From an uncultured Porphyromonadaceae bacterium (lineage in GTDB: Bacteria; Bacteroidota; Bacteroidia; Bacteroidales; Muribaculaceae): a DNA stretch of 64,000 nt. A program made the translations under genes and the position numbers. The DNA lies in the NCBI GenBank assembly GCA_947427285.1, contig CANEHE010000001.1, forward strand, positions 1 to 64,000. Direction: 5' to 3'. This document shows, piece by piece, positions 17,581-26,831 of this stretch; the first letter of the stretch is position 1, and each line of letters starts with the position of its first letter. Below the pieces are notes generated by a model. That model was not told the origin of the DNA and made no database searches. It saw nothing but the letters and a program-made list of their open reading frames with translations.

Positions 17581-20500
17581 TTATATCTTTTCTACTTTGG
17601 CGCGAACTGTCAGTCCATCGATCTCAAGTTCTACAGCTTCACCATCCGGTTCGGCAAGTACCAGTTCGCCGGCAAGTACCTGTGAGGCGATATAACGGCC
17701 GAAAGCCTCTACGGACTCCTTCACCTCCGTAACAGGAGATAGTGTCACAACCACCTTGTCTGTGATTTCAAAATCTTGCGACTTACGGATATTCTGGATA
17801 CGGTTGACAAGTTCACGTGCCATTCCTTCATTTTTAAGTTCTGGTGTGAGCGTGACGTCAAGAGCGACAGTTATGTTGCCATCGTTGGCCACAAGCCATC
17901 CGGGGATGTCTTCCGGTATTATCTCTACATCGTCAGAAGTAACCACTGGAACGCCAGGCAGAGCTTCAAATTCAAAGCGGCCCTCTTTTTCAAGCATGGT
18001 TATCTCCTTTTGCGTCATTGCGGTTATCGCTTTTCCGAGATCTTTCATTATCTTGCCATAACGCGGACCGAGTTTCTTGAAGTCGGCTTTGACACGTTTC
18101 ACAAGGCCGCTTTCCTCATTGTCTACAATCTTTATTTCCTTGACGTTGACTTCGTTCTTCACAAGATCCGCAACAGCCTCCACGGCTCTGCGCTGAGCGG
18201 AGTCCATCACTGGCACAAGCAGCGTCTGCAGCGGTTGGCGCACTTTGATATTGACTTTACGGCGGAGCGCGAGAACGGCCGAAGTGAGGTCCTGAGCAAG
18301 ACGCATGCGTTTCTCCAGATCTTTATCGACAAGCGCACTGTCAGCCTCCGGGAAATGTGCAAGATGCACCGATGCGTATCCGTCACCTTCCAGTGCAGGC
18401 TGGCAGAGATCATTATATAGACGATCCGCATAGAACGGAGCGAACGGAGCCATCAGCAGTGAGATTGTTTTCAGGCATGTATAGAGTGTCTGATATGCTG
18501 AAAGCTTGTCTGCGGTCATTTCCCCGGCCCAGAAGCGTTTCCGATTGAGACGGACATACCAGTTTGAAAGGTTGTCACCTACAAATTCGTCGATGGCACG
18601 CGCTGCTTTAGTAGGTTCATAGTCATCAAGAGCTTCGGACACATTCTTCACAAGTGTATTGAGCAGTGAAAGAATCCAGCGATCTATTTCAGGTCGCCCG
18701 GCAGCTTTGATCTGCGGCTCGGAACCTGTGAATCCATCCACGTTGGCATAAAGCGCAAAGAACTTATATGTGTTGTAGAGTGTGGCGAAGAGTTTACGGC
18801 TTACTTCTGTCACACCGGCCTCATCATACTTGAGGTTATCCCACGGCTGGGAATTTGAAATCATGTACCAGCGTACGGGGTCACTGCCAAACCTTTCGAT
18901 GTTGTCGAATGGATCGATGGCGTTGCCGAGACGCTTCGACATCTTGTTGCCATTCTTGTCAAGGACAAGACCGTTGGATATCACAGCCTTGTAGGCCACT
19001 GACCCGAATATTATTCCGGCTATGGCATGAAGCGTGAAAAACCATCCGCGTGTCTGGTCAACTCCCTCTGCGATAAAGTCAGCCGGATATAGTTCACCAT
19101 TTTCAAGCCCTTCTTTATTCTCAAAAGGATAGTGGATCTGAGCATATGGCATTGCACCCGAATCAAACCACACGTCTATGAGGTCAAGCTCACGTCGCAT
19201 TTGCTGTCCGGAAGGGGAGACGAGAATGATTTCATCCACATAAGGACGATGTATGTCGAAGCGATCATAGTTTTCTTTGGTATACACTCCGGGCACGAAT
19301 CCTTTTGCTGTGAGCGGATTCTTCTCCATGAATCCTGCAGCTACCGACTTGTCGATCTCGTCGCAGAGTTCCTGATAACTTCCTATGCAGATTTCCTCCT
19401 TGCCGTCAGTTGTGCGCCATATCGGAAGAGGAGTGCCCCAGTAGCGTGAACGGGAAAGATTCCAGTCCTGTACATTCTCCAACCACTTGCCGAAGCGTCC
19501 GCTGCCGGTTGAGGATGGCTTCCACTTGATTGTCTCGTTGAGACGCATAAGTTTCTCACGTGCCTCGGGGGTACGGATAAACCAACTGTCGAGAGGGTAG
19601 TAAAGCACGGGCTTGTCCGTCCGCCAGCAATGAGGATAGTTGTGTGTATGCTTTTCAAGACGGAATGCTTTGCCTGCAAGTTTAAGCTCAATCGAAAGCT
19701 CCACGTTGAGATCTTCCGCTTTGTTGGCGGCTGCTTCGTCATATTTGCCGTCGGGAGAAAATTTAGGATCGTATGCATTTTTGACGTAAGCCCCTGCATG
19801 ACGTGAATATAAATCCTTGTTGACACATTTATCCACAAATTCCGGAGCAAGTTCATCAATGGCATAATATTGGCCTTTAAGATCTACCATAGGGCGCGTC
19901 TCACCTTTAAGGTTGATCATGAATAGAGGCGGAATGCCGGCATCGCGGGCCACTTTGGCATCATCGGCACCGAAAGTCGGTGCAATGTGAACAATACCCG
20001 TACCGTCATCTGTAGTGACATAATCTCCGGGTATGACACGGAAGGCTTCATCGGCACATTCCACAAAACGGTCGGCGTCGACAGCAAACACTTTATCAGG
20101 ATGGCCGGAGGCATATTCCTTTACCCATTCCGGGCTACGATCATCAAGTTTCTCGACAGGTTTGACCCAGGGGATCAGTTGCTTGTAGTGCATGCCGACA
20201 AGTTCGGTTCCTTTCCAGCGTCCGACTATTTCGTATGGCAACACTTTGTCACCCTGTTTATACTCTTCAAGAGGAATTTGTGCTCCTTCCGGCTTGAAAT
20301 ATGCAGACAGTAGGGTCTCGCAGAGAACTGCGGTAATTTTTGCTCCGGTATATGGATTGAAAGTGCGTACAGCCACATAGTCGTATCTTGGACCTACACA
20401 GAGTGCTGTATTGGATGGGAGAGTCCATGGGGTAGTGGTCCATGCAAGGAAGCATGGCTCGCCCCAGCCTGTCATTTCAGGTTTCGGATCCAAGATGGAA

Positions 20501-21144
20501 AACATGACCGTGGCCATCGCATCCTTTACATCGCGGTAGCAACCCGGCTGATTGAGCTCATGGGAACTGAGTCCTGTGCCTGCAGCCGGGGAATATGGCT
20601 GGATTGTGTAACCTTTATAAAGATAACCTTTTTTATAGAGCTCTTTAAGAAGCCACCACACGGATTCGATATAACGGTTGTCATAAGTGATATAAGGATC
20701 GTCAAGGTCTACCCAATATCCCATCTTGTGGGTTAGGTCAGTCCATTCCTTGGTGTATTTCATCACTTCGCGACGGCATGCAGCGTTGTATTCGTCCACG
20801 GAAATCTTCTTACCGATGTCTTCCTTGGTGATTCCAAGTGTTTTCTCCACTCCGAGTTCCACCGGAAGTCCGTGAGTGTCCCAGCCGGCTTTACGCTTCA
20901 CCTGAAATCCGCGCATGGTCTTGTATCGGCATGTTATATCCTTGATAGTGCGGGCCATGACATGATGGATACCCGGCATGCCGTTGGCTGACGGAGGACC
21001 TTCATAAAATACAAATGAAGGACAACCGTCCCGTTCGGACATGCTGGCCTCAAACAGATTGTTGGCGTCCCATATTCTGAGCATCTCCTTATTGATTTCG
21101 GAGAGATTGAGCTGGGTATTATATTCTTTGAATTTCTTATTCAT
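17581..21144 (-). CDS. ileS: Isoleucyl-tRNA synthetase
   Basis: Class I synthetase that charges tRNA-Ile. The 1187-residue protein has the HIGH-like signature GIHHVMARTIKD near residue 57, the editing domain, the KMSKR loop (NGNKMSKRLGNAIDP) and a C-terminal anticodon-binding region. The length is typical of the Bacteroidota/eukaryote-like type. It lies between ddl (65 bases upstream) and the DksA-like gene (55 bases downstream), all leftward, so co-transcription is likely. I see no T-box leader, as expected outside Firmicutes. Confidence 0.99.
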   Translation of the reverse strand: MNKKFKEYNTQLNLSEINKEMLRIWDANNLFEASMSERDGCPSFVFYEGPPSANGMPGIHHVMARTIKDITCRYKTMRGFQVKRKAGWDTHGLPVELGVEKTLGITKEDIGKKISVDEYNAACRREVMKYTKEWTDLTHKMGYWVDLDDPYITYDNRYIESVWWLLKELYKKGYLYKGYTIQPYSPAAGTGLSSHELNQPGCYRDVKDAMATVMFSILDPKPEMTGWGEPCFLAWTTTPWTLPSNTALCVGPRYDYVAVRTFNPYTGAKITAVLCETLLSAYFKPEGAQIPLEEYKQGDKVLPYEIVGRWKGTELVGMHYKQLIPWVKPVEKLDDRSPEWVKEYASGHPDKVFAVDADRFVECADEAFRVIPGDYVTTDDGTGIVHIAPTFGADDAKVARDAGIPPLFMINLKGETRPMVDLKGQYYAIDELAPEFVDKCVNKDLYSRHAGAYVKNAYDPKFSPDGKYDEAAANKAEDLNVELSIELKLAGKAFRLEKHTHNYPHCWRTDKPVLYYPLDSWFIRTPEAREKLMRLNETIKWKPSSTGSGRFGKWLENVQDWNLSRSRYWGTPLPIWRTTDGKEEICIGSYQELCDEIDKSVAAGFMEKNPLTAKGFVPGVYTKENYDRFDIHRPYVDEIILVSPSGQQMRRELDLIDVWFDSGAMPYAQIHYPFENKEGLENGELYPADFIAEGVDQTRGWFFTLHAIAGIIFGSVAYKAVISNGLVLDKNGNKMSKRLGNAIDPFDNIERFGSDPVRWYMISNSQPWDNLKYDEAGVTEVSRKLFATLYNTYKFFALYANVDGFTGSEPQIKAAGRPEIDRWILSLLNTLVKNVSEALDDYEPTKAARAIDEFVGDNLSNWYVRLNRKRFWAGEMTADKLSAYQTLYTCLKTISLLMAPFAPFYADRLYNDLCQPALEGDGYASVHLAHFPEADSALVDKDLEKRMRLAQDLTSAVLALRRKVNIKVRQPLQTLLVPVMDSAQRRAVEAVADLVKNEVNVKEIKIVDNEESGLVKRVKADFKKLGPRYGKIMKDLGKAITAMTQKEITMLEKEGRFEFEALPGVPVVTSDDVEIIPEDIPGWLVANDGNITVALDVTLTPELKNEGMARELVNRIQNIRKSQDFEITDKVVVTLSPVTEVKESVEAFGRYIASQVLAGELVLAEPDGEAVELEIDGLTVRAKVEKI

Positions 21145-21209
21145 TAGTCTGGAAAATATCTGTGCGGAAATCTCCGTATCTTAAATATATGAAATCTGAT
21201 GTCTCTCAC

Positions 21210-22409
21210 TTAAAACTTACTCCCTTTCGCGCCTTTGACTCCACCTTTGATTCCACCGCCCATGGCAAAGATGTTGGAATCGTATGTGAATGTCTTGCGC
21301 TCGATTTCCCGTTTCCGTTTGAGGGCAAGTTCCACGAGTTTATCCATCAATCGTGAGAAAGACAGGCCCGATGCCTCCCAGAGATAGAATGAGAGAGAGC
21401 CGGGGATGGTATTGATCTCATTGACATATATTGAATTATCCTTGCGGTCGATCATCACGTCGACACGGCTTACACCGTGGCATGACAACACACGGAACGT
21501 TTCTCCGGCAATGAAACGGATACGCTCGGTGATATCCTCCGGCAATTCAGCCGGAATACGTTTGTCGCTGTTTTGCATGCCGTGACTTCCCTTGCTGCCT
21601 CCCATATATTTGTCCTCGTATGAAAGTATGTCTCCTGTCTTTATCGGTTCCTCAAGGACAGATGACTGATGGTCGTCGGCATCTCCAAGAACAGAACAGT
21701 TGATCTCCTGTAATTGCTCGATGCAATGCTCTACAATAATTCGTTGTGAGAATTTCTCGGCATTATCAATTTTGGCTATAAGCGAAGCCCGGTCTGCAGC
21801 CTTGCCTATGCCGACACTTGAGCCGAGATTTGCGGGTTTGACAATCACCGGATAACCTATTTTCTTCTCCACCTCCTCGATTATGGCATCACGACGGGAG
21901 AACCATTCCTTGTCAGTGAACCAGATATAGTCCACAACAGGGATCCCGCATTCGCGCAAAATCATTTTCATCGTGATCTTATCCATGCCATTGGCTGATG
22001 AAAGTGTGTTGCAGCCTGCGTAAGGGATGCCTATTGTGTCGAGAAGTCCCTCAAAAATACCGTCTTCTCCGTTGGTGCCGTGCAAAACCGGAATCACAAC
22101 ATGAATTTCGGCCACCACTGGGCTTTTTGCGCTGAACAGACCGTTTTTCGCTTTATAAAGATTGTAGTCGCCAAACTCCGGACGCATAAACACTTCCGTT
22201 GAACGTCCGACAAGTGACTTCATGTCGCGGTAGTTCCGGATTTCAAGAAGATCAGGACCAGTGTACCATCGGCCCTGCTTGCTGATATATATGGGAATTA
22301 TATTATACTTGTCCGAATCGAAAGCGTTTATAGCCTGAAGAGCTGAAATTACAGAAATTTCATGCTCCACGCTGCGTCCTCCGAAAAAAACTGCTACATT
22401 TGTTTTCAT
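21210..22409 (-). CDS. ddl: D-alanine--D-alanine ligase
   Basis: Makes D-Ala-D-Ala for peptidoglycan. The ATG at 22409 (MKTNVAVFFGGRSVEHEIS) is preferred to a TTG two codons earlier. ATP-grasp features are visible: GGRSVEHEISVISALQA, VKPANLGSSVGIGK, SRVDVMIDRKDNSIYVNEIN and NTIPGS. The length (399) exceeds the classic E. coli DdlB (306) but fits longer Ddl proteins, and it ends with an unusual Gly/Lys tail (about 16 residues, GGGIKGGVKGAKGSKF). It is the first gene of the leftward set and has its own promoter. Confidence 0.97.
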   Translation of the reverse strand: MKTNVAVFFGGRSVEHEISVISALQAINAFDSDKYNIIPIYISKQGRWYTGPDLLEIRNYRDMKSLVGRSTEVFMRPEFGDYNLYKAKNGLFSAKSPVVAEIHVVIPVLHGTNGEDGIFEGLLDTIGIPYAGCNTLSSANGMDKITMKMILRECGIPVVDYIWFTDKEWFSRRDAIIEEVEKKIGYPVIVKPANLGSSVGIGKAADRASLIAKIDNAEKFSQRIIVEHCIEQLQEINCSVLGDADDHQSSVLEEPIKTGDILSYEDKYMGGSKGSHGMQNSDKRIPAELPEDITERIRFIAGETFRVLSCHGVSRVDVMIDRKDNSIYVNEINTIPGSLSFYLWEASGLSFSRLMDKLVELALKRKREIERKTFTYDSNIFAMGGGIKGGVKGAKGSKF

Positions 22410-22468
22410 ATCCAATGTTATGGCTGATGCCGGCCCATAGCCTGCGACGCATTATATGATTATATGTG

Positions 22469-22500
22469 CAAAGTTACTACAAAAAAGTGAAATGCGGAAA
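22469..22500 (-). promoter_or_regulatory. Promoter for the ddl-ileS-lspA set
   Basis: On the - strand, TAACTTTG (22469-22476) is preceded by TTTC (22497-22500) 20 bases upstream, close to the Bacteroidota -33/-7 consensus. It lies about 60 bases before the ddl start. Confidence 0.65.
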
Positions 22501-22562
22501 GATATGGGTGATAGAATTGATTTTACAGAGAGACTGGATGTGACTGTAGGGATGGGACCGGT

Positions 22563-22593
22563 TTTGTCGGATGGGAATTTTTAGCTATCTTTG
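22563..22593 (+). promoter_or_regulatory. Promoter for dnaN
   Basis: TTTG (22563-22566), 19 bases, then TATCTTTG (22586-22593): a full Bacteroidota -33/-7 match. The dnaN start lies 95 bases downstream. It faces away from the ddl promoter. Confidence 0.8.
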
Positions 22594-22688
22594 TGCACTT
22601 GTTTTTACCTTGTCGCAGGTATGCTGGACCATTATTCCGGCATGTCGGCATGGGAGAACTGTCAAAGAAATAAAACATAACCGTATAT

Positions 22689-23813
22689 ATGAAATTCAAC
22701 GTAAACGGAAAGGCTTTGCTGGATCGGCTCAATGCTGTGAGCAAGGTGGTTAACTCTAAGAATCCGATGTCGATTCTCGACAATTTTCTCCTCAGTGTGG
22801 ATGGAGACACACTGACTATCACCGGCAGTGATACAGAAAACACATTGTCGACCAGACTTGAAGTGACGGAAAGCGAGAGCGACGGTTCGGTCGCGGTGCT
22901 TGCCAAACGTATGATTGATATTTTCAAGGAGGTGGGCAACCAGCCTGTAACGGTGTATGTCAACGAGGAGACGCTTGAAATAGATATAAAATTCCTTTCC
23001 GGACATTTTAACTTTACCGGCATAAATTCTGCGGAATATCCCCGTCAGGACAGTCTTTCCGATGATTCTACGGAAATTATACTCCCGGCAAAGACTCTGC
23101 TGAAAGGTATAGAGACAACATTGTTCGCAGTGGCAACGGATACTATCCGTCCGGTCATGACGGGTATCTATGTTGGTCTTGATCCGGAGAAAATGACATT
23201 CGCAAGCACAGATACCCATAAGTTGGTGCGTCATATCAATCGTAATACTGTCTCGGATTCAGAACGATCTTTTATACTTCCGTCGAAACCGGCGTCAATT
23301 CTCCGTGCACTCATTGCCAAAGAGGAGGGTGATATAAGGATGCGTCTTGATTCGAAGCGGGCTGTGTTTGAATTTGGCGATTTCACGCTGTATACTAAAT
23401 TCATTTTAGGTAATTTCCCTCCTTTCAACAAGGTGATACCGGAAAATAACCCGTTTGTGATGACTGTGGACCGCAATGCGCTTCTGAACGCCATGCGTCG
23501 CGTGTCGCTGTTTGCAAGCGCGGCATCATGCCTTGTGCGTCTCAATATCCAGCCTAACGAAATTTTCCTTGTGGCCCAGGATCTTGATTATGCCACTTCC
23601 GCAGAGGAGCGTGTTGGTGTGGATTATGAAGGGAATACGATGACTGTAGGTCTTAATGCGACCTATATGATAGAGGTGTTGCAGAATCTGGGTGGAGATA
23701 TGGTTCAGATTCATCTTGCGGATCCGTCACGTCCCTGTCTGTTTGTGCCTGTAGAGGAGGCTGAAGGCACCCAGACAGTGATGCTTCTTATGCCGATGCA
23801 GGTTATAGAGTGA
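22689..23813 (+). CDS. dnaN: DNA polymerase III beta subunit (sliding clamp)
   Basis: Ring-shaped dimer that holds the replicative polymerase on DNA. The 374-residue length and three-domain layout match the family: the start MKFNVNGKALLDRLNAVSKV, the middle domain with NFTGINSAEYPRQD and FASTDTHKLVRH, and the end with VEEAEGTQTVMLLMPMQV. It is first in a long rightward gene set and is followed by an exonuclease of the polymerase-proofreading type after 13 bases. It is not next to dnaA here. Confidence 0.99.
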   Translation: MKFNVNGKALLDRLNAVSKVVNSKNPMSILDNFLLSVDGDTLTITGSDTENTLSTRLEVTESESDGSVAVLAKRMIDIFKEVGNQPVTVYVNEETLEIDIKFLSGHFNFTGINSAEYPRQDSLSDDSTEIILPAKTLLKGIETTLFAVATDTIRPVMTGIYVGLDPEKMTFASTDTHKLVRHINRNTVSDSERSFILPSKPASILRALIAKEEGDIRMRLDSKRAVFEFGDFTLYTKFILGNFPPFNKVIPENNPFVMTVDRNALLNAMRRVSLFASAASCLVRLNIQPNEIFLVAQDLDYATSAEERVGVDYEGNTMTVGLNATYMIEVLQNLGGDMVQIHLADPSRPCLFVPVEEAEGTQTVMLLMPMQVIE

Positions 23814-23826
23814 GAAATAACGCACG

Positions 23827-24600
23827 ATGAAACTGAATCTTACAAAGCCGATAATTTTCTTCGATCTGGAGACAACCGGCACCAACATCACCCGGGACAG
23901 GATAGTGGAGCTTTCCTATATCAAGGTTATGCCTGACGGCAAGGAAGAGTGCCGCAGCCGTCGGATCAATCCCGAAATGCCGATTCCGGCTGAAGCCACT
24001 GCAGTACATCATATCACTGATGAGGACGTTAGAGACTGCCCTACATTCCGACAGGTGTCAAAAGCGTTGCTGTCCATTTTCGAAGGTTGTGATGTGGCCG
24101 GTTACAACAGCAATAAATTTGATGTGCCTCTTCTGATGGAGGAATTTGCCAGATGCGGACTCAATTTTGAGATCAAGGGCCGTCGTTTTATTGATGTACA
24201 GAATATTTTCCACAAGATGGAGCAGCGCACTCTTGTCGCTGCCTATAAGTTTTATTGCGGCGGCGATCTGGAGAATGCGCATTCGGCAATGGCTGACACC
24301 CGTGCCACATACGAGGTGCTTATGGGGCAGCTTGAGCGTTATGATAATCTGCAGAACGATGTGGAATATCTGGCGGAATTTTCACGCAGCGGTAGAAATG
24401 TGGATCTTGCCGGTCGGATTATTCTCAATGACAAGGATGTGCCCATTTTCAATTTCGGTAAGCACAAAGGCCGGCCGGTTGAGGATGTTCTGCGCCGTGA
24501 GCCGTCGTTTTATGACTGGATGATGCAGGGCGATTTTGCAAAGAATACCAAAGACATGCTCCGACAGCTGAAATTCAAATACTTCCCTCCGAAAAGATAG
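23827..24600 (+). CDS. 3'-5' exonuclease, DnaQ/epsilon type
   Basis: A DEDDh-family exonuclease of 257 residues. The motifs are visible: IIFFDLETTGT (motif I, D and E), GYNSNKFDVPLLMEEF (motif II) and NAHSAMADTRATYEVL (motif III, with H and D). The C-terminal part, IFNFGKHKGRPVEDVL, is a small domain seen in several exonucleases of this family (YxWM-like follows). It lies just after dnaN, which suggests proofreading or repair work linked to replication, but whether it is the main epsilon subunit cannot be told from sequence. It ends 31 bases before coaBC. Confidence 0.93.
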   Translation: MKLNLTKPIIFFDLETTGTNITRDRIVELSYIKVMPDGKEECRSRRINPEMPIPAEATAVHHITDEDVRDCPTFRQVSKALLSIFEGCDVAGYNSNKFDVPLLMEEFARCGLNFEIKGRRFIDVQNIFHKMEQRTLVAAYKFYCGGDLENAHSAMADTRATYEVLMGQLERYDNLQNDVEYLAEFSRSGRNVDLAGRIILNDKDVPIFNFGKHKGRPVEDVLRREPSFYDWMMQGDFAKNTKDMLRQLKFKYFPPKR

Positions 24601-24631
24601 GCAACAGGTGTAAGGTCTTAGGATTTAGAAG

Positions 24632-25825
24632 ATGCTGAAAGGTAAACATATAGTATTGGGTATAACCGGTGGAATCGCAGCCTATAAATCGGTGATGCTT
24701 CTCCGGCTGTTTGTCAAGGCCGGTGCGGAGGTACAGGTGGTGATGACTCCGTCGGCAAAGGAATTTATCACTCCCGTCACGCTCTCGTCACTTAGTGGCA
24801 AACCTGTGATCAGTGAATTTTTTACGGCCAATACCGGAGAATGGCATAGTCATGTCGATCTCGGACTATGGGCCGATGCAATGGTGATTGCTCCGCTGAC
24901 GGCCTCCACTATGGGTAAGATGGCATCTGGAGTGGCAGATAATATGTTAGTGACAAGTTATCTGTCTACAAGAGCTAAGGTCTTTGCGGCTCCGGCTATG
25001 GATCTTGATATGTGGAGACATCCCAGCAGTCAGAGAAATCTGTCTGTGCTTCGTTCCGATGGAGTTGAAATCATAGAACCGGAGGCAGGAGAACTTGCAT
25101 CCGGCCTTGTCGGCAAAGGACGTATGGAGGAGCCTGAAGTTATTTTTTCAAGGGTTTCTTCCTGGCTCACCAAAAAGGACGTTCTGAAAGGGAAACGTTA
25201 TCTGGTCACGGCTGGTCCGACATACGAAAATATAGATCCGGTACGTTTTATAGGCAATCACTCAAGCGGTAAAATGGGTTTTGCAATTGCGTCAGCTCTT
25301 GCGTCATTCGGGGCAGAAGTCCATTTGGTAAGTGGACCTGTATCGCTTCCCACACCTTCCGGCAATGTAGTACGTACGGATGTCGTTAATGCACGGGAGA
25401 TGCTGACTGCCAGCGAGGCTGTTTTTCAGTCATGTGACGGTGCTGTCTTTTGTGCGGCTGTCGCCGATTATGCTCCCGTTGTATGTGAGGAGCGTAAGAT
25501 AAAGCGGGAGAAACTTGACCGTATCACGCTTGAACTGGTGAAAAATCCGGACATCTCGGCAACTATCGGCATGATGAAATCATCCGGACAGAGGTTGGTC
25601 GGATTCGCGTTGGAGACAGACAATGAGTTTGATAACGCCGTAGGAAAGATGCAACGTAAGGGACTCGACTGGATTGCACTGAACTCGCTGCGTGAGGCTG
25701 GAGCCGGATTCCGTACCGATACCAACAGGGTCACTTTGATATCGGCGCAGGGTGCTGTGACGGAAATACCACTTATGTCAAAGACAGAGGTGGCCCGTAG
25801 GATTGTAGAGGAATGTTTCCTTTGA
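24632..25825 (+). CDS. coaBC: Bifunctional phosphopantothenoylcysteine decarboxylase / phosphopantothenate-cysteine ligase
   Basis: Two steps of coenzyme A synthesis. The N-terminal CoaC flavoprotein (1-180) shows GITGGIAAYKS, STMGKMASGVADNMLVTSYL and APAMDLDMWRHP. The CoaB ligase (about 190-397) shows TAGPTYENIDPVRFIGNHSS followed by GKMGFAIA, and NPDISATIGMM. The length is normal for the fused enzyme. It lies in the conserved Bacteroidales order between the exonuclease and DUF4835, and coaE, a later step of the same pathway, lies further down the same strand. Confidence 0.98.
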   Translation: MLKGKHIVLGITGGIAAYKSVMLLRLFVKAGAEVQVVMTPSAKEFITPVTLSSLSGKPVISEFFTANTGEWHSHVDLGLWADAMVIAPLTASTMGKMASGVADNMLVTSYLSTRAKVFAAPAMDLDMWRHPSSQRNLSVLRSDGVEIIEPEAGELASGLVGKGRMEEPEVIFSRVSSWLTKKDVLKGKRYLVTAGPTYENIDPVRFIGNHSSGKMGFAIASALASFGAEVHLVSGPVSLPTPSGNVVRTDVVNAREMLTASEAVFQSCDGAVFCAAVADYAPVVCEERKIKREKLDRITLELVKNPDISATIGMMKSSGQRLVGFALETDNEFDNAVGKMQRKGLDWIALNSLREAGAGFRTDTNRVTLISAQGAVTEIPLMSKTEVARRIVEECFL

Positions 25826-25904
25826 TTAGGATTAGTCTAAGAATTAATCCGGTGTATTCATAATATGAAATATACTGTGGATTGACACAGATAAGGGATA
25901 AGGA

Positions 25905-26831
25905 ATGGATAAGAGATTCAGATATATTGTTGCGATCGTTGTCGTGTTTTGGACGGTTTTTGCATCCGTCAGAGCCGACGCGCAGGAACTTAACTGTCAG
26001 GTGGAGGTCAATTCCAGCCAGATTCAGGGAACAAATAAGAGTGTGTTTGAGACTCTTCAGGAATCTATCACGGAATATTTCAACACCACCAAATGGACTA
26101 ACGCTCAGTTCATGCCCAACGAGAAGATTGAATGCCGGTTTTTCCTGACTGTAAAGGAATATGCGGATGATCGCATAAAGGGAGATATACAGGTGCAGCT
26201 TTCCCGACCGGTGTACAATTCCACTTACACTACGACCCTTCTGAATTTCAAGGATACCCGTGTGGAATTTGATTATAAGGAGGGAGATCCGCTCATCTAC
26301 AATGAGAATGCCATGGAAAGCAATCTGACTGCATTGCTCAATTTTTATGCTTATATGTTTCTGGCACTTGACTTCGACAGCTTTTCTCCAAGAGGAGGAC
26401 AGCCATATTTTGACAAGGCGGCCGGTGTGGTGCAGATGGCTCAGTCAAGCGGAGAGATAGGCTGGCGTGCTTTTGAGGATAACAAAAACCGGAGTGCGGT
26501 GTTGAGTGTATATACTGACAATAATACAGCAGGCATACGTCAGATGAACTATGACTACTACCGGAAAGGTCTTGACGAAATGGTCACAAGTCCGGACAAA
26601 GGAAGGGCTGTAATCACTGATGCGCTTAAGGCAATGGACAAGATATATGATGTGGCACCTATGTCAGTGGCTCTGTCCATGTTTCGCGATGCCAAACTCG
26701 ATGAACTTGTCAATGTCTATTCCAAGGCACCCCAGAGCCAGCGGGAGGAAGCATACGCCATTCTTGAGAAGTTGTATCCTACGGAACGTGACCGTCTTGA
26801 GAAAATCAAAAATCCGGAAGAGCCAAGATAA
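25905..26831 (+). CDS. DUF4835 family exported protein
   Basis: The N-terminus is a signal peptide (MDKRFRYIVAIVVVFWTVFA, then SVRADAQ). The mature part starts ELNCQVEVNSSQIQGTNKSV, the usual DUF4835 opening, and contains INFLSR-type strands (RPVYNSTYTTTLLNF) and LNFYAYMFLALDFDSFSP. The length of 308 is normal. Family members sit between coaBC and recN across Bacteroidales, and their role is unknown; the location (periplasm) is inferred from the signal peptide. The last A of its TAA stop is the first base of the recN ATG. Confidence 0.92.
   Translation: MDKRFRYIVAIVVVFWTVFASVRADAQELNCQVEVNSSQIQGTNKSVFETLQESITEYFNTTKWTNAQFMPNEKIECRFFLTVKEYADDRIKGDIQVQLSRPVYNSTYTTTLLNFKDTRVEFDYKEGDPLIYNENAMESNLTALLNFYAYMFLALDFDSFSPRGGQPYFDKAAGVVQMAQSSGEIGWRAFEDNKNRSAVLSVYTDNNTAGIRQMNYDYYRKGLDEMVTSPDKGRAVITDALKAMDKIYDVAPMSVALSMFRDAKLDELVNVYSKAPQSQREEAYAILEKLYPTERDRLEKIKNPEEPR

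Noticed and set aside
22409-22415. TTG start for ddl two codons upstream
   Set aside because: The ATG two codons later gives a normal Ddl start, so the TTG was not used.
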